From the NCBI GenBank assembly GCA_947561395.2, contig OX387184.1, positions 38,678,766 to 38,742,765 of the forward strand: a stretch of DNA of 64,000 bases, in the 5' to 3' direction. A program made the translations under genes and the position numbers. This stretch comes from Buxus sempervirens (taxonomy: Eukaryota > Streptophyta > Magnoliopsida > Buxales > Buxaceae). A model generated the notes under the pieces. That model had not been told where the DNA came from. It did not search any database and worked only from the letters and a program-made list of their open reading frames with translations. Shown here in pieces: positions 51,305 through 63,375 of this stretch (the first letter of the stretch is position 1; the number at the start of each line of letters is the position of its first letter).

Positions 51305-54162
51305 TGTAACGCCCCGAACCCGGGTCAGTGCAATCTGGCACCCAACCCGAACCCGGTTCGCTACTGTAACAACCCAAGTCCGGTTCAACAACCAAACTCG
51401 AGGTGTTACCACGAAGCTGGGGTCAGATACAAACCAAGATTCACAATAATTTTAAAACTACTAATTAATTACATCAGAGTTATGGTGGCCAATAAAAACA
51501 ATTCTTTATTCAATAATATCAATTCAGTTTACCATAAAGTTTATCTAATCAACATGTGGCATTAATACCAATTATAATTCTACCCATCAGATTAAAACCC
51601 CATCTTCGCGATCTCTCCAAGCAACCTGAAAAATAGGGAAAACGGAGTGAGATTTACATCTCAGCAAGTAGCAGGTGCATGCAATTAGAAACAGTCCAAT
51701 ATAAGCAAATAGTCATGAGGTATTCGATTAATCAATGATAAGACAAGTAATCCCAAGTTATCCATGGCAATTCCAAATAAAGCGATAAAACAGATGAACA
51801 TGTATAAATACTAGTAATCTTGATGTTAACGAGGTAAAACCGACAAAAGCGATAAAACACGTGCCATTGCAGGACTCACAAAGATGATAAGTATTTGAGA
51901 TGACACTAGACTAAATGCTATTCCACCGTGCGGCTTAGGGGCAGTGCTACTTAATGATACTCAAGCCCCATGCAGCGCAGCTTAGGCAAGAGCCGTAGTC
52001 ACCGACTTATTGCACACGAACCCCGCAGAGTTGGACGTATCACCAGCATGCAGCACCAGAATCAATACATGGAGTTTGGTCGCTTATCCACATGTACAGG
52101 GAATCACCAGCGGCTCACCGAGGTGTCCCTCCAGACATAGGACCCTCCCAGAGCAAACTAACTTGCAAAGGGAAGCGCGCTCGCATATAGGAGTAAATCA
52201 ACCCAAACTAAATACCACTTAGCTAACCAGCCAAAACTATGGATCCATATACAGCTAAGCCCACTGACACAAACCACGATAAAACCACATACGGGAGGAC
52301 ACGCTAATGTAGGAGGCATACACACTTTTACTCGTAAAGGATTACACATCTCTACACAGAAGATTACCCATCTCTGCCGTAAAAGTTGGTATCAACTCAA
52401 CCACAGAAGCCGTATCACCCAATCGTAAAATTAAAGAGAACAACATCATACCACATACCAATACATACCCAAGTATTCCATTCCATGTGAAAATCATGAT
52501 TCAATCATAACAAATCCAATTATAGGCATTTTCAGAATAACATATGCAATTCTACCAATTATATTCAAAATAAAACTCAAGTATCATAAATCCGATAAAA
52601 TCTGAGTTTATGTAATTCCAGTAGCCAATATTCCTATTTAAAGCTCAAAATAAAGTAAATCCAATCTTACTTAGAGTTTTCTTTATTAATCCCTTTTATT
52701 AGAATCCAATTTCCTACCTTAGCACCTAAGCTAATTTCTATTTGAATTTTCAGTATTTTATTTTTCCAGCATGTTCTACAGACCTAGAATGAAGTTTAAA
52801 AGATGTTTATAAGCTATAAATTTCAGTAGTATTATTTCTAGCAATATCCATAACCTTTGACTCTTTTATAAACAATCCTTTCATTATAACCTTAAATTTA
52901 TTGCTTAATATTTTCAAATTAATTTTATAATTTTTATAGCCTAATTAGGTCCTTATAAAGATGCTAACGTGCTTAACTAATCAGAAAATTTATTGGATAA
53001 TTATTCCTATTACAAAATTCCCAAAATTTGCAAAATCTGAACAGAGCGTCTACCTCTACAGGGCTGGGCAATCCTAGGCGCTCGTGCAAAATTAGACAAA
53101 AATTTTCAGATTTCTAAAGTTCGGATTTTTATGCCTTTGCCATATGTTTCTTTGGTCTAAATTAATCTAATAACATTCTAAAACATTCCTTAAGCCCTTT
53201 AGATTAATTCTTCTTAATTGAATACCATCCTATAATTATTTTCATGATTAAACCAAGTTTTCTTCTTTATTTCAACAAATCCTTCAAGAATACCAATCAA
53301 TAACATATAACCCATTTGATTCCATGTAAATACTGTTCCGACTAATCCGTTCAATCAATATTAAATCACAGAAAACAAAATCATGCAATTCCTCACGTTT
53401 TCCAAGGGTTACTACTTGCCTTATACGCTAAATCCTTCTTCCATTGAAACTTTTAATTTTGGACCTGACTTTTGCTCCCAAACGCACCAACCTAGACTCT
53501 TCCAATTCAAATCTCCACCGTACACAATGTAGTTCCATCAGTGACGAACAAAACCTCCAAATTTGAAGGCGATCCACCGTACGGATTTTCCCCGATCATA
53601 TTTTTATGGTGGCTGGTCAGATACCTCCATTAGGAACCTCCTTCCTTTCTCTCCCTCTTTTCTCTCCAGAAGAACCAACGAAAATTCCCTCTTGTCTAAC
53701 CTTAGTTTCCTATTTATACTAAGCTTTAGAAATCCTAAACCAACCCTAATTGGCTAATTTAATTTGGGCTAACCCAACCATGGTCTAGATAAAGCCTAAT
53801 CCTTCTAATTTATTTCCTACTTTTTCTCCACCTTCTATTTTTCTACTTAAACAATACTAATTAAGTTTCTTATTATCTAAACTCCTATTTATAACCTATT
53901 TTCGTGCAAAACATTTAATTAAACATTATTATCACCTAAAACCTTATTTTCCCCAAATTAAGACGTGAAATCTCCTAATTACCCTTTTCTGAAAATTACC
54001 AAAATACCCTTTTTACTCTTTTAGGTTAATTTCATTAAAATTCTTTCTTTATTTACAACTTATGACTTATTTGAATTACTTACCCTCTAAATCTTCACTT
54101 AACTCATATTTTCTTTTATTTATTATTTATTTATTTATTAGGTTAAAATTCGGGGTTTTACA
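51305..54162 (+). mobile_element. Family 1 solo LTR (2858 bp) in the CACTA left arm
   Basis: TGTAACGCCCCG to GGGGTTTTACA. Flanks ACCGT (51300-51304) and ACCGC (54163-54167) differ at one base. The CACTA motif on each side joins into one TTACCGCC unit when it is removed. It is the fullest copy of the LTR subfamily also seen at 2597-4905. Confidence 0.9.
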
Positions 54163-54317
54163 ACCGCCACTTTTGCTTTATCGGCGGGGCTTACCGCCGC
54201 TAAAAATGGTATTTAAAAAATAAAAATAATAACATCACGATTTTTTAGCGGCGGGAAGTACTGCTGCTAAAAGTAATATTAAAAAATAAAAAAATTTGCA
54301 GCCATCCTTCGGCAGCA

Positions 54318-54569
54318 TACATACCGAGAGAGAGAAAGAGGGGGAGAGAGAGAGTGAGAGAAAGAGAGGGAGAGGGAGAGAGATAGAGAGAGAAAGAGAG
54401 ATGGAGAGAGAGAAAGAGGAAGAGAGATAGAGAGAAAGAGAGGGAGAGAGAGAGAAAGAAAGAGAAAGAGAGATGGAGAGAGAGAGGAAGAGAGATAGAG
54501 AGAAACATGCTTAGAGAGAGATAGAGATATATATAGAGAGAGATCATATAGAGAGAAAGAGAGATAGAG
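54318..54569. repeat. GA-rich microsatellite in the CACTA element
   Basis: About 250 bp of GAGAGA with A/T interruptions. Its long Ser/Leu-only frames on the minus strand are artefacts. Confidence 0.9.
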
Positions 54570-57500
54570 TGTAACGCCCCGGTTTCGGGTCCAATTCCCA
54601 AAACCCGAGGTATTATGGTAAGCAACAAAAGCAACTAAAATATGGAATAATTTAAAACTTTTTCTAACTTTATAATCAGAGTAAAAGCAGAAACTTGAAT
54701 TCAAATTCTCTTTATTAATCAACAATTATAATATAAAAGGATTTCAATTATATAAGCAATCCTACATCTATATAGACTACTCAGCTACAACTAGCCCACA
54801 ACTTGACGTCCTCACCAAGAGTACCTGAAAAATGGGAGAAACCGGAGTGAGAATAAATCTCAACAAGTAGCAAGGTGCATGCATGAAATCAGTCCACGTT
54901 TACAAAATAAGTCATGAGATGTACGATTAAACCAACAACAACATCAACAAGGATAATTCCAAAGTTTAAATCCAATCCCATTAATATTATCAAATCATAT
55001 TTCAATAACAATACCAATAAAACATCGAATGGTCAATGTCATGACTATTGTTTGAATTGATTAATTAACATGCCAAGTAGACACTCAACACCTCCATGTA
55101 CACAGTTCTGGCCTACTTAGGGTTTCGGACACTTTGAAATGACGGCCTACTCAGGGTTTCGTCATCCAATGCCGGCCTACTCCCCGGGTTTCGGCATTGA
55201 CAACCAGGCCTACTCAGGGTTTCTAGTTGCTCTACACCGGTCGTGGCAACATACAAGGCCATGCAATTACATCAATAAACAATACCATCACATTACTAAG
55301 CTTAGACATGGATCCAGGACAAGCTAAACCAAAACAGAAAACCATCGTATAATCTCAACTCTGACATCACAATAAATCAATATGTTCAACATCATGTATA
55401 ACACAACACAACTCACCACATGTCCCTCTGGACCAGAACAGTACTTCTTGTAGCTTCCGTATTTACTCAAATCTCATAACACAAGTCCATTGGTAATAAA
55501 ACCCATTTACTCACACCAAGAGAATCTTTACAAATACATTTCAGAACTTTCAATCAAGTAAAACCAGGTTAAATAAATTCTCAATCAAATACAGTGTATA
55601 AACAAAGAGAAAACTAAATCATGAACTCCTAGTGTTTGGAACAATAACATCACCTACCGATAACCCTTAAAATTCACCTTGGAAACTCCTAAGGATTACT
55701 AGAAATTCCCCTTAATAATCTCAGAGTATTTGAACAGGTAAAAGTATTTCTAAGATCCTAAATAAGTCATTGGAAAAGTGGTTGAACCCTTAAAATATCA
55801 AAATCTAGCTTTGTTTGGTCTAAAACCCATTTCAGCTAAGTATTTGGGGTTGCGCTAACCTTTGGCGCTTGGCGCGAGGTCGGCGATAACTCAATGATAT
55901 GAATACACGTCTCGTTTACCTAAAATAACTAGGCGAGAGCTAGGCGCGAACTAGGCGATAAGGAGAATCCATCTTGCGCTTAACCAAACTACTCGGCGCG
56001 AGATGAGCACGAGCTCAGCGGTAACAAGTTTTTCTTCTCCCGCCGACCAAACCAGTTGGCGTTAGGTAGGCGCCAACTCGGCGGATACTACCTCCGATTT
56101 TCAACTCTCTGTTAATGCGAAAACTCCATGACTGACTGAATTTTTTATGTCTGTAACAATTTTCCTAACCTTCTACTATACCCAAAAGACGTTTATACAA
56201 GTTTCAGACAGAATTATTCTAAACACATTAAAATTTATCTCTAGAAATCTTTCCAAAAACCTCACGTTCGACACTGTATTTTCCAGAACTTATGCAATAC
56301 GACTAAACTCAATGATCAAAGCCAAAAACCCAGATTAAAACGATGCTACTCACATCTTGGTAATTAAAATTTAACTAAGGTTTCTTTCTAATTCAACCCA
56401 CCCATGAACAACACTTTTCTTGATTCTTAAAAAGAGATTCAAATCACCAAATCAAAACTTTATAAACATCTAACTTTTCCAATGAAATCCAACTTAAAAA
56501 CCAATACGATCAATCATAAAAAAACACAAGAAAATATGCAGTTCCTCCAGTTTCAAGTGTTTGCTACTTGCCTTTTTTATGAACCCAGATTTTTCAGAAC
56601 TTCTTCTGTGCCCGTTTTTGGAGCTCGACCGCACCCCTCTAAACTTCTCAAATTTAGATCTTCACCGTTCAGTTTTAAGTCCTTCATGATTAGAACAAAA
56701 TCCTAAAATTTCAGCCCATTCCAACGGTTGGAGCTTTTTATCTTGTTGTTCGAAATTGGCTAGTCGGCCATCTCTGCAACTCCTTTTTCTTCCAAAATCT
56801 GGTTTTCTACCAACTTCTGGGTTAATTTGCACTACCTTAGACTCATCCAAATCCAATCTCCACCGTTCAGATTAAAGTATCTCATGTATAGAGCATAACC
56901 TCCAAATTTCATGACGATCCAACGACTACATCTTCGGGGATCGTCGTTCAAAGTCTGCTGGTCGGACCTCTGCAGCACCTCCATTTTTCCTTTCTTCCCT
57001 CTCTTTTCTCTCCTCTGTTCTTTCCTTTATTTTTCTCCCAAGTCCAAGCACGAATTTTTCCCTCTTTCCTCCTTATTTTTGGACTTGCTAAAAACCCTAA
57101 ACCTTTCGTAGACCTCCCCTTTTATAAGCTCTCTTAATTAGAAGTCCTAATATGTTTAGGAAACCTTCTAAATAGGATTCCCACTCTTAATTGGAAACCT
57201 CCCCATCTTAACCCTCATTCTAATTCCTCCTTTAAGTATCTTATATAAGAGAAGGATTTATTTTAATTTATTTTCGTGCTAATTAAATTTCTTATTTTAA
57301 AATATTACTAAAACACCCAAAGCTCATCTTATTCTCAAACTTAAGGTTCCTTATCAACCATAATCACCAATATACCCTTTTTCCTACTTTTAAGCCATAA
57401 TTTACTATTTAAATTCAAACCTAACCCAAATTAAGTCTAGTTAAATATTTCAAGTCTAATAATTATTTAATTACTCAATATATTAATTTGGCTAATTAGA

Positions 57501-57864
57501 AAATGACTAAAATACCCTTTCCTTGAAATTCCATACTTAACCTTTGAATCTTTTTCCAAAAATTCTCCTCTTTATTCTTCACATCAATCTTAACCATATA
57601 ATGTACTTGGATTAATACCTATCTTCTCCAATCCTTTATATTTAATTTCCTCTCCCAATTTATCCAAACCAACCTTGCTCTTTCCTATTTAAATGAAGCC
57701 ACTAGTTAAATTCCTAGTTACTCAAAATTATTGTTTATTTATTTAGTTACTAATATCTCTTTGGATCATAATATTATTCTTCCAATACCTAAATTGAATC
57801 TTAACTTCTCAATATTTAGGTTTATTTAATTTACTTTATTTTAGGAAAAATCCGGGGTTTTACA
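54570..57864 (+). mobile_element. Family 1 solo LTR (3295 bp) in the CACTA element
   Basis: TGTAACGCCCCGG to CCGGGGTTTTACA with perfect TAGAG duplication (54565-54569 and 57865-57869). It shares with the LTR at 6644 the 'CGGCCTACTCAGGGT' repeat block (55140-55220) and the GGCGC-rich patch (55855-56090), so these two form one subfamily. Confidence 0.93.
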
Positions 57865-57919
57865 TAGAGAAACATACCTTTAGTTGAAGAGAAGAAGAGA
57901 CTCGGGTGGTATTTGTAGA

Positions 57920-58992
57920 GTCGACTTTCACCGGCGGTAGGTACGTTACCACCCCTAAAAGTCGACGTTTACCGCGCCTGCAAGACGAATTAAATTTGAA
58001 AATGGCGGTTCTACTTTTAGTGGCGGTAATTTACCGCCCCTAAAAGTCAAAATAAATTTGAAAGGCACGCTTTACTTTTAGCAGCAGTAACCTACCGCCC
58101 CTAAAAGCCCAGTCAAAATTCAACCCATTAAAAATGCGGGGAAAATTCCCGCTCTCATTTCACCGAAGGGCCTTTTAGCGGCAGTAAAATTACCGCCGCT
58201 AAAAGACAAGTTTGATTTCAACAAAAAGGCCTTACCGCCGCTAAAATTCCAGTTTCATTTTTATGACGAAGGAGGACTTTTAGCGACGGTAACTTACCGC
58301 CGCTAAAAGACCTTTTCCATTTCTTGAATTATGTTTCCTTCTAAGTAATACTTGTTTTTTTTTTTTAAAACGAAGAAAGTTCTTTTAGCGGCGATAACTT
58401 ACCACCGCTAAAAATGTAGTTTTATTTCTAAACAAAGAAGGCCTTTTAGCAGCGGTAGCTGAATTACCGCCACTAAAAGTGTTATTACCGACGGGCTTGT
58501 ACCGCCCGGAACAACTTTTTATTTGGCGGGAGCTTCGCGCCAACTTGGTACCGGTAGTAAGCTACCTACCGCCGTTAAAAGTGGAGTTTTATTTCAACGA
58601 CGAAGCCCTTTTAGGGGCGCTATCTGAATTATCGCTGGTAAAAATGGCCCTTTAGGGGCGGTAAACATGTTACCGCCGCTAAAAGTGTTATTACCGATGG
58701 GCTTTTTTACCACCGGGAACAACTTTTTATTTGGCGGGAGCTACCCGCCAATGTTTTACCAGCGGTAAGCTACTTACCACCGGTAAAACTTAATATAACG
58801 GTGGTAGTTCCCGCCGCTAAAGGCTCTTTCGCGCGCAAAAAACTCGCGCCGTAGGTTTGTCACGCGAAAAAAATGATTTACTAATTTTTAGGGGCGGAAA
58901 ATGCCTTTACTGCCGGTAATAGTGCTTTTAGGGGTGGAATTTGCTTATCGCTACTAAAAGCTCGCCGCTAATTCCCCTCGTTTTTTGTAGTG
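57920..58992. repeat. CACTA subterminal motif array, right arm
   Basis: About 15 inverted pairs of CTTTTAGCGGCGGTAA and TTACCGCCGCTAAAAG, each pair forming a 30-40 bp imperfect palindrome at intervals of roughly 50-70 bp. Subterminal motifs of this sort bind the element's own protein in En/Spm-type CACTA elements. The left arm has the same motif at 51145-51300 and 54160-54260. Confidence 0.88.
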
Positions 58993-59795
58993 AGACAAAG
59001 GGAAAGGAACATGCAATTTATTACTTGAGCAAAAAGTTCACCAACTTTGAAATAAGATACACAATGCTCGAGAAGACATGTTGCTCATTGGTTTGGGCAG
59101 CTCAAAAGCTTTGGAATTATTTGCTCAGCCACACCGTCTTCTTGATTTCGAGTATGGATCCATTGAAGTACATTTTTGAGAAGACGATTTCCACTGGAAG
59201 GATAGCCAAGTGGCAGGTTCTTTTATCTCAGTATGACATTGTCTATACAACAAGGAAGGCAATAAAGGGATAGGCAATAGCAGATCACTTGGCAAAACAC
59301 CCTTTATCAAATTACCAGCCACTTCTTATTGGGTTACCAGATGAAGATGTAATGTACATTGAGCCAGCAGAAGAGGAAACCAGATGGCAGATGTTCTTTG
59401 ACGGGGCGGTCAATATCAACGGAAAGTGAATCGGAGTAGTGATAATTTCCCTAGAAGGAGTCCACCACCCAGTAGCAGCAAAGCTCTTATTCGATTGCAC
59501 CAACAACATGCAAGAATACGAAGCATGTGTGTTAGGCTTGAGAGTAGCAATCGAAATGAACGTGCGTAAGTTGAAGGTGTATGGTGATTCTAGTCTAATT
59601 TATCTACCAAGTGATAGGAGATTGGAGGACCAGAGATGTAAAGTTGGTACCGTATCAGGAACTGATTAAGGAATTGGAGGAGTAGTTTGAAATCATGACA
59701 TTTGACTATATGCCACGGGACAAGAATCAGTTCACAGATGCCTTAGCAACAATGGCATCCATGGCCACTATCACTAATGATACCTGGGTACCACC
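58993..59795 (+). pseudogene. pol: Element B RNase H domains, decayed
   Basis: Resumes the frame interrupted at 51123: KGKEHAIYYLSKKFTNFE matches RKERAIYYLSKKFTEYE of element A. TAG in KAIKG*AIADHLA (about 59271) replaces Gln. The second RNase H starts FFDGAVNINGK, then TGA, then YGDSSLIY and a frameshift near 59600, and ends DYMPRDKNQFTDALATMASM. It stops at the CCACC duplication of the next LTR. Confidence 0.9.
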
Positions 59796-59885
59796 TGTAA
59801 GCACCTCATTTTTGCGCTCCCAGAAAAAAAAAAAAAAAACCAAAAATACAAACCCTGGACAGAAAGTCAACCCTAAGGGGTGAAA

Positions 59886-60610
59886 AGTTGACTTTTTTTT
59901 TGATCAAATGAAATTGGCCACCTTGCTTTATCTCATTGGATAGAGAATCTCGACACGATTCCAACGCAACTGAGTTTGCAGGAATCGGGGTCCGGATGAA
60001 GGTTCTGCGGGCGGTCAAACTTAAGGAAAAGCCAAGAGTTGATTTTTCCTCGAATTCCGTGCCAAGTACCTTGCTTTATATCATTGGATAGAGAATCTCG
60101 ACACGATCCCAACGCAACTGAGTTTGCAGGAATCGGGGTCCGGATGAAGGTTCTGCGGGCGGTCAAACCTGAGCAGAGCCAAAATTTGACTTTCTGCTAA
60201 AATCCGATCCAGAGGCCTACCCCTAGGTCATTGGATAGAGAATCTGGACACGATCCCAACGCAACTGAGTTTGCAGGAATCGGGGTCCGGATGAAGGTTC
60301 TGCGGGCGGTCAAACTTAAGCAGAGCCAAAAGTTGACTTTCTGCTAAAATCCGATCCAGAGACCTACCCCTAGGTCATTGGATAGAGAGTCTCGACACGG
60401 TTCCAATGCAACCGAGTTTGCAGGAATCGGGGTCCGGATGAAGGTTCTGCGGGCGGTCAAACTTGAGCAGAGCCAAAAGTTGACTTTCTGCTAAAATCCG
60501 ATCCAGAGGCCTACCCCTAGGTCATGGGATGGAGGGCTCCGATATGATTCTAATGAAACTAAGTTTGCCCAGATCGGAGTCCGGATGAAGGAAATATGAG
60601 CTGACGAAAT
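59886..60610 (+). repeat. 147-bp tandem repeats in the family 3 LTR
   Basis: GCGGGCGGTCAAAC recurs at about 60007, 60155, 60302 and 60449, intervals of 147-148 bp, with diverged partial units on both sides. Each unit has GACACGATCCCAACGCAACT, GAGTTTGCAGGAATCGGGGT and AGTTGACTTTCTGCTAAAAT blocks. Family members at 10270-10480, 41280-41740 and 44800-44930 hold only one to three diverged units. Confidence 0.9.
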
Positions 60611-60817
60611 TCCCGGGCAACAAAACCGGCAATCTGCGCACGTGGCAAAAAGCTGCACACGTGGCGAGTTGCGCAGGAAAATATCTCGGGGATTAAATCC
60701 GTAAATATCCAAACATACGAAATATCCCAGGGACTAAATCCGTGAAAATCCGAGAATATCGGATTAAATCAAAAATTGCCAGGGACTAAATCTGAATTTT
60801 TCAGATTTTTACGTCCT

Positions 60818-60860
60818 GCGAGTGGCGGCATTAAATGATTTTCATCATTATGCCGCTCGC
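60818..60860 (+). promoter_or_regulatory. Imperfect hairpin upstream of the LTR TATA box
   Basis: Arms GCGAG.GGCGGCATTAAATGA and its near reverse complement around TTTTC. It ends about 70 bp before the TATA box, the position held by palindrome arrays in related LTRs. Confidence 0.5.
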
Positions 60861-60932
60861 GCGGACGTGGCGAGCGAGCATGCGCCCACCTTGAGCTGGG
60901 TGCCAAGGTGGGCGGCACCTTTTTTTTTCTGG

Positions 60933-60942
60933 CTTATATAAG
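60933..60942 (+). promoter_or_regulatory. TATA box of the family 3 LTR
   Basis: CTTATATAAG, followed by a leader with CT-rich tracts, as in the copy at 10972. Confidence 0.6.
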
Positions 60943-61877
60943 CCGCGCGACTTCTCGCACAGGGGGTTGGAAGATTTGTCGAAAAAAAAACTAAGTGTTC
61001 GGAGGGTGAGAGGGTTCGAAGGGTTTTTTGTGTGATTTTCTTCTTCCTTCACCCGAAGCCCCTCTCTTCATCCCTGCAGGCTTCCCAAAAAAACCCCAAG
61101 CGCCTCACCCCCTTTGGTTCTTCTCCATTTCCACCCAAGCAAGTGGAAGCTTGCTACTGTTGGTGCGGTAAAGAGGAGGCTCCAGCCGCTGTCCGACTTC
61201 GAGGAGGCTCCCCCACTCAGCTCCAGAACTCAGGAACTCCAGGTAATGTTTCGCACTTGTTCACATGTATAAAAATGGGAGTCGTATGCATGTCATCATA
61301 ACTGGTGTGTTTCCTTCCCTTGCTACGCATTCTGTTGCTCCCCATTTTGGGTGACATGGAGGTCTCCAGGGTAAGGGGGACCTCATGCACGACCCCGTGA
61401 AGAAGACAAGGGTTTGGTTGCTCCTCCGAGTGCTCATGGGGTACCCGGCACTCCAGTAAGGAACCAGCTCCTCATTTAATTCCTCTGATGTATCCCTGTA
61501 AACCCCCCTCCTCTCTCCCTTCTTCGGACGTTAATGTGCCGGCTCGGAGGCCCAGTCGGGGGAGGAAAGTGCATGTATGTCTGCATGTTGTTTTCTTGTT
61601 GTTTTTATATTGCTATACTTGCTAGCATGCTCCCATCACCCCCCTTTTTTTTTCAACCTGTTAATGCATCTGTATCTGTTTGTTTTTTATCGGGTTTGTT
61701 TCTGTTCTTTTAAGAGATTTTTATGAAGCATGAATCTTGTTTGGATTAATTTCAATATAAGTTTAAGTATGTTTTGGGGAGTGGCCGAAGCCCTGGGAGG
61801 GCTTACAGAGCCTTAAAAAATGAGTTACAGAGCTCAAAATCAGCTCAGAAATGGAGTTTGAAAAAAACCGAGAACAT

Positions 61878-62048
61878 CGAGTATCCGCGAAGCTCGCGCG
61901 AAGCTCGCGAGTATCCGCGAGGCTCGCGCGAAGCTCGCGCGCACCTTCGCGCGAAGCTCGCGAGTATCCGCGAGGCTCGCGCGAAGCTCGCGCAAGGCTC
62001 ACGCTCATCTCATGCGAGGTTCGCGCGAGGTCGCGTGAACCTCGCGCC
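61878..62048 (+). repeat. CpG-dense repeats in the LTR leader
   Basis: Repeats of GAGTATCCGCGAGGCTCGCG and CGCGAAGCTCGCG, nearly all CpG, in an otherwise AT-balanced region. The words overlap into short palindromes. Open frames here encode only Arg/Ala/Ser repeats. Confidence 0.85.
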
Positions 62049-63375
62049 CACCTTTTTTTTTATGTGTTTTTCACGTTTTCGGTCCGCCCGGCCCGCGCCG
62101 ACCTCGCGCCTAGTGCCCGAGGTCGGCGCATACCCCTAAAAAATGCCAAATTGATATATTTTTGAAAATTTCCAAAAATGCCCTTTATTGTACCGCGGGG
62201 GGCGAACCACCCCTTTTGTTCGTTGCGCATCCAACTCGTACCTTGGTACAGGGAGGTACCCCACCCCATGGGCTCCGCTTCGCTTCGCCCACAGGGCCCC
62301 CGAGTACCTCCCCTTGGACCCAGCACAATGAGCCAGTTTTTTTTCTGACAGAGTGTCTTTTTGTGTGATTATTGTTAGATGTGAATGCTATTTCTGAACC
62401 GAACCGGATAAACCAATAGGGTTTCTGGGTCACCCGGAAACCCGACATGGGACTTGGACTCCCGGTCCAACTTGACTTCCAGTGGGCCTTCCAACGGGGC
62501 CCACCAAGTCCAATAAACACCAAAGCATGCCATTAAAATAACTTAAGTAAAATGAACAATTTGAACCGGGCGGGCCAAACCCAATGCGGCCCACCCGAGC
62601 CTTGTTATGTGAAATTGATGCATGAAGTGCGTGGTTTGGCCGAGACCAAGGGCAAGGGCCTACCGGGCCCGCCAAAGCCCACCAACTGAACCAAGGAAGG
62701 GTGCAAACCCTAATTTATGGTAACTTGGGCTTACAAGCCCAGATTCGGACTACGGGCCCCAAGCCCAGTGTCCAAATCACTTTGGCAAAATTAAAAAGAT
62801 AAATTCGATAAAAAATACTTGGACACCATGTGGGCCCACCTTAGGGGCCCACAAACCGGTCTGGCCCACTTGTGCATGAAAAACACTTAACCTTCAAATC
62901 TGAATCTAAAGTAAAATCAATGCACCAACCAAAGCCCAAAGGCCCTCCTAGGATAGGCCAAGGCCCACAAGGGCACACGGGCTTGACTAAGCCCACCAAG
63001 GACACCGTGGGCCTTCCAACGGGGCCCACCCAACCAGACTCAGATCACCTAAGTAATCAAGATAAAAGCAATTAAGAGGACCCACACCACTCAGGTGGTC
63101 CCGCCAGACTTAACCAAAATTGCATATCGGATTAGGAATCAGGTGAGACCTATGTAAGCTGACTCAAACCAGGGAACCCACGGGACCCGTCATCCGACGG
63201 GGTGGACCGGGGTGTCTACGGACTTCCCCGGACCACAACCGAGAACTGACTTAGAATCTCAAGCCGCAGACCAAAAGCCCTAATAGACAGGATTAGGCAC
63301 CCAGGTGTCCGCCTGCACCCCATCAGGCGGTGGCGACTCCGAATCACCCCGTGCCACGTTTCCCACGCGCGCACA

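Larger units (their letters stand above)
51124..58992. mobile_element. Non-autonomous CACTA transposon (7869 bp with nested LTRs)
   Basis: Left end CACTACAAAAAAGGACG, right end (reverse complement) CACTACAAAAAACGAGG, flanked by the 3-bp duplication AGA (51121-51123 and 58993-58995), which is diagnostic of CACTA/CMC elements. Removing two nested solo LTRs and their duplications leaves about 1.7 kb of its own sequence. That is almost all subterminal motifs (TTACCGCCGCTAAAAG and its complement) plus a GA-rich block. No transposase remains, so it would have moved by a transposase supplied in trans. It entered element B's RNase H region, and the reading frame is continuous across the site. Confidence 0.95.
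59796..63375 (+). mobile_element. Family 3 solo LTR (3580 bp) in element B
   Basis: TGTAAGCACCTC to CGCGCGCACA with perfect CCACC duplication (59791-59795 and 63376-63380). Contains a 147-bp tandem array, an imperfect hairpin (60818-60860), a TATA box (60933), a CpG-rich repeat (61878-62048) and GGGCCCAC-rich sequence near the 3' end shared with 12200-13174. The longest family 3 copy here. Confidence 0.93.

Noticed and set aside
54245..54725. Ser/Leu-rich proteins on the minus strand
   Set aside because: Translation of a GA microsatellite within the CACTA element.
61763..62165. Arg/Ala/Ser-repeat open frames on both strands
   Set aside because: Produced by the CpG-dense repeat in a solo LTR; open in several frames at once.
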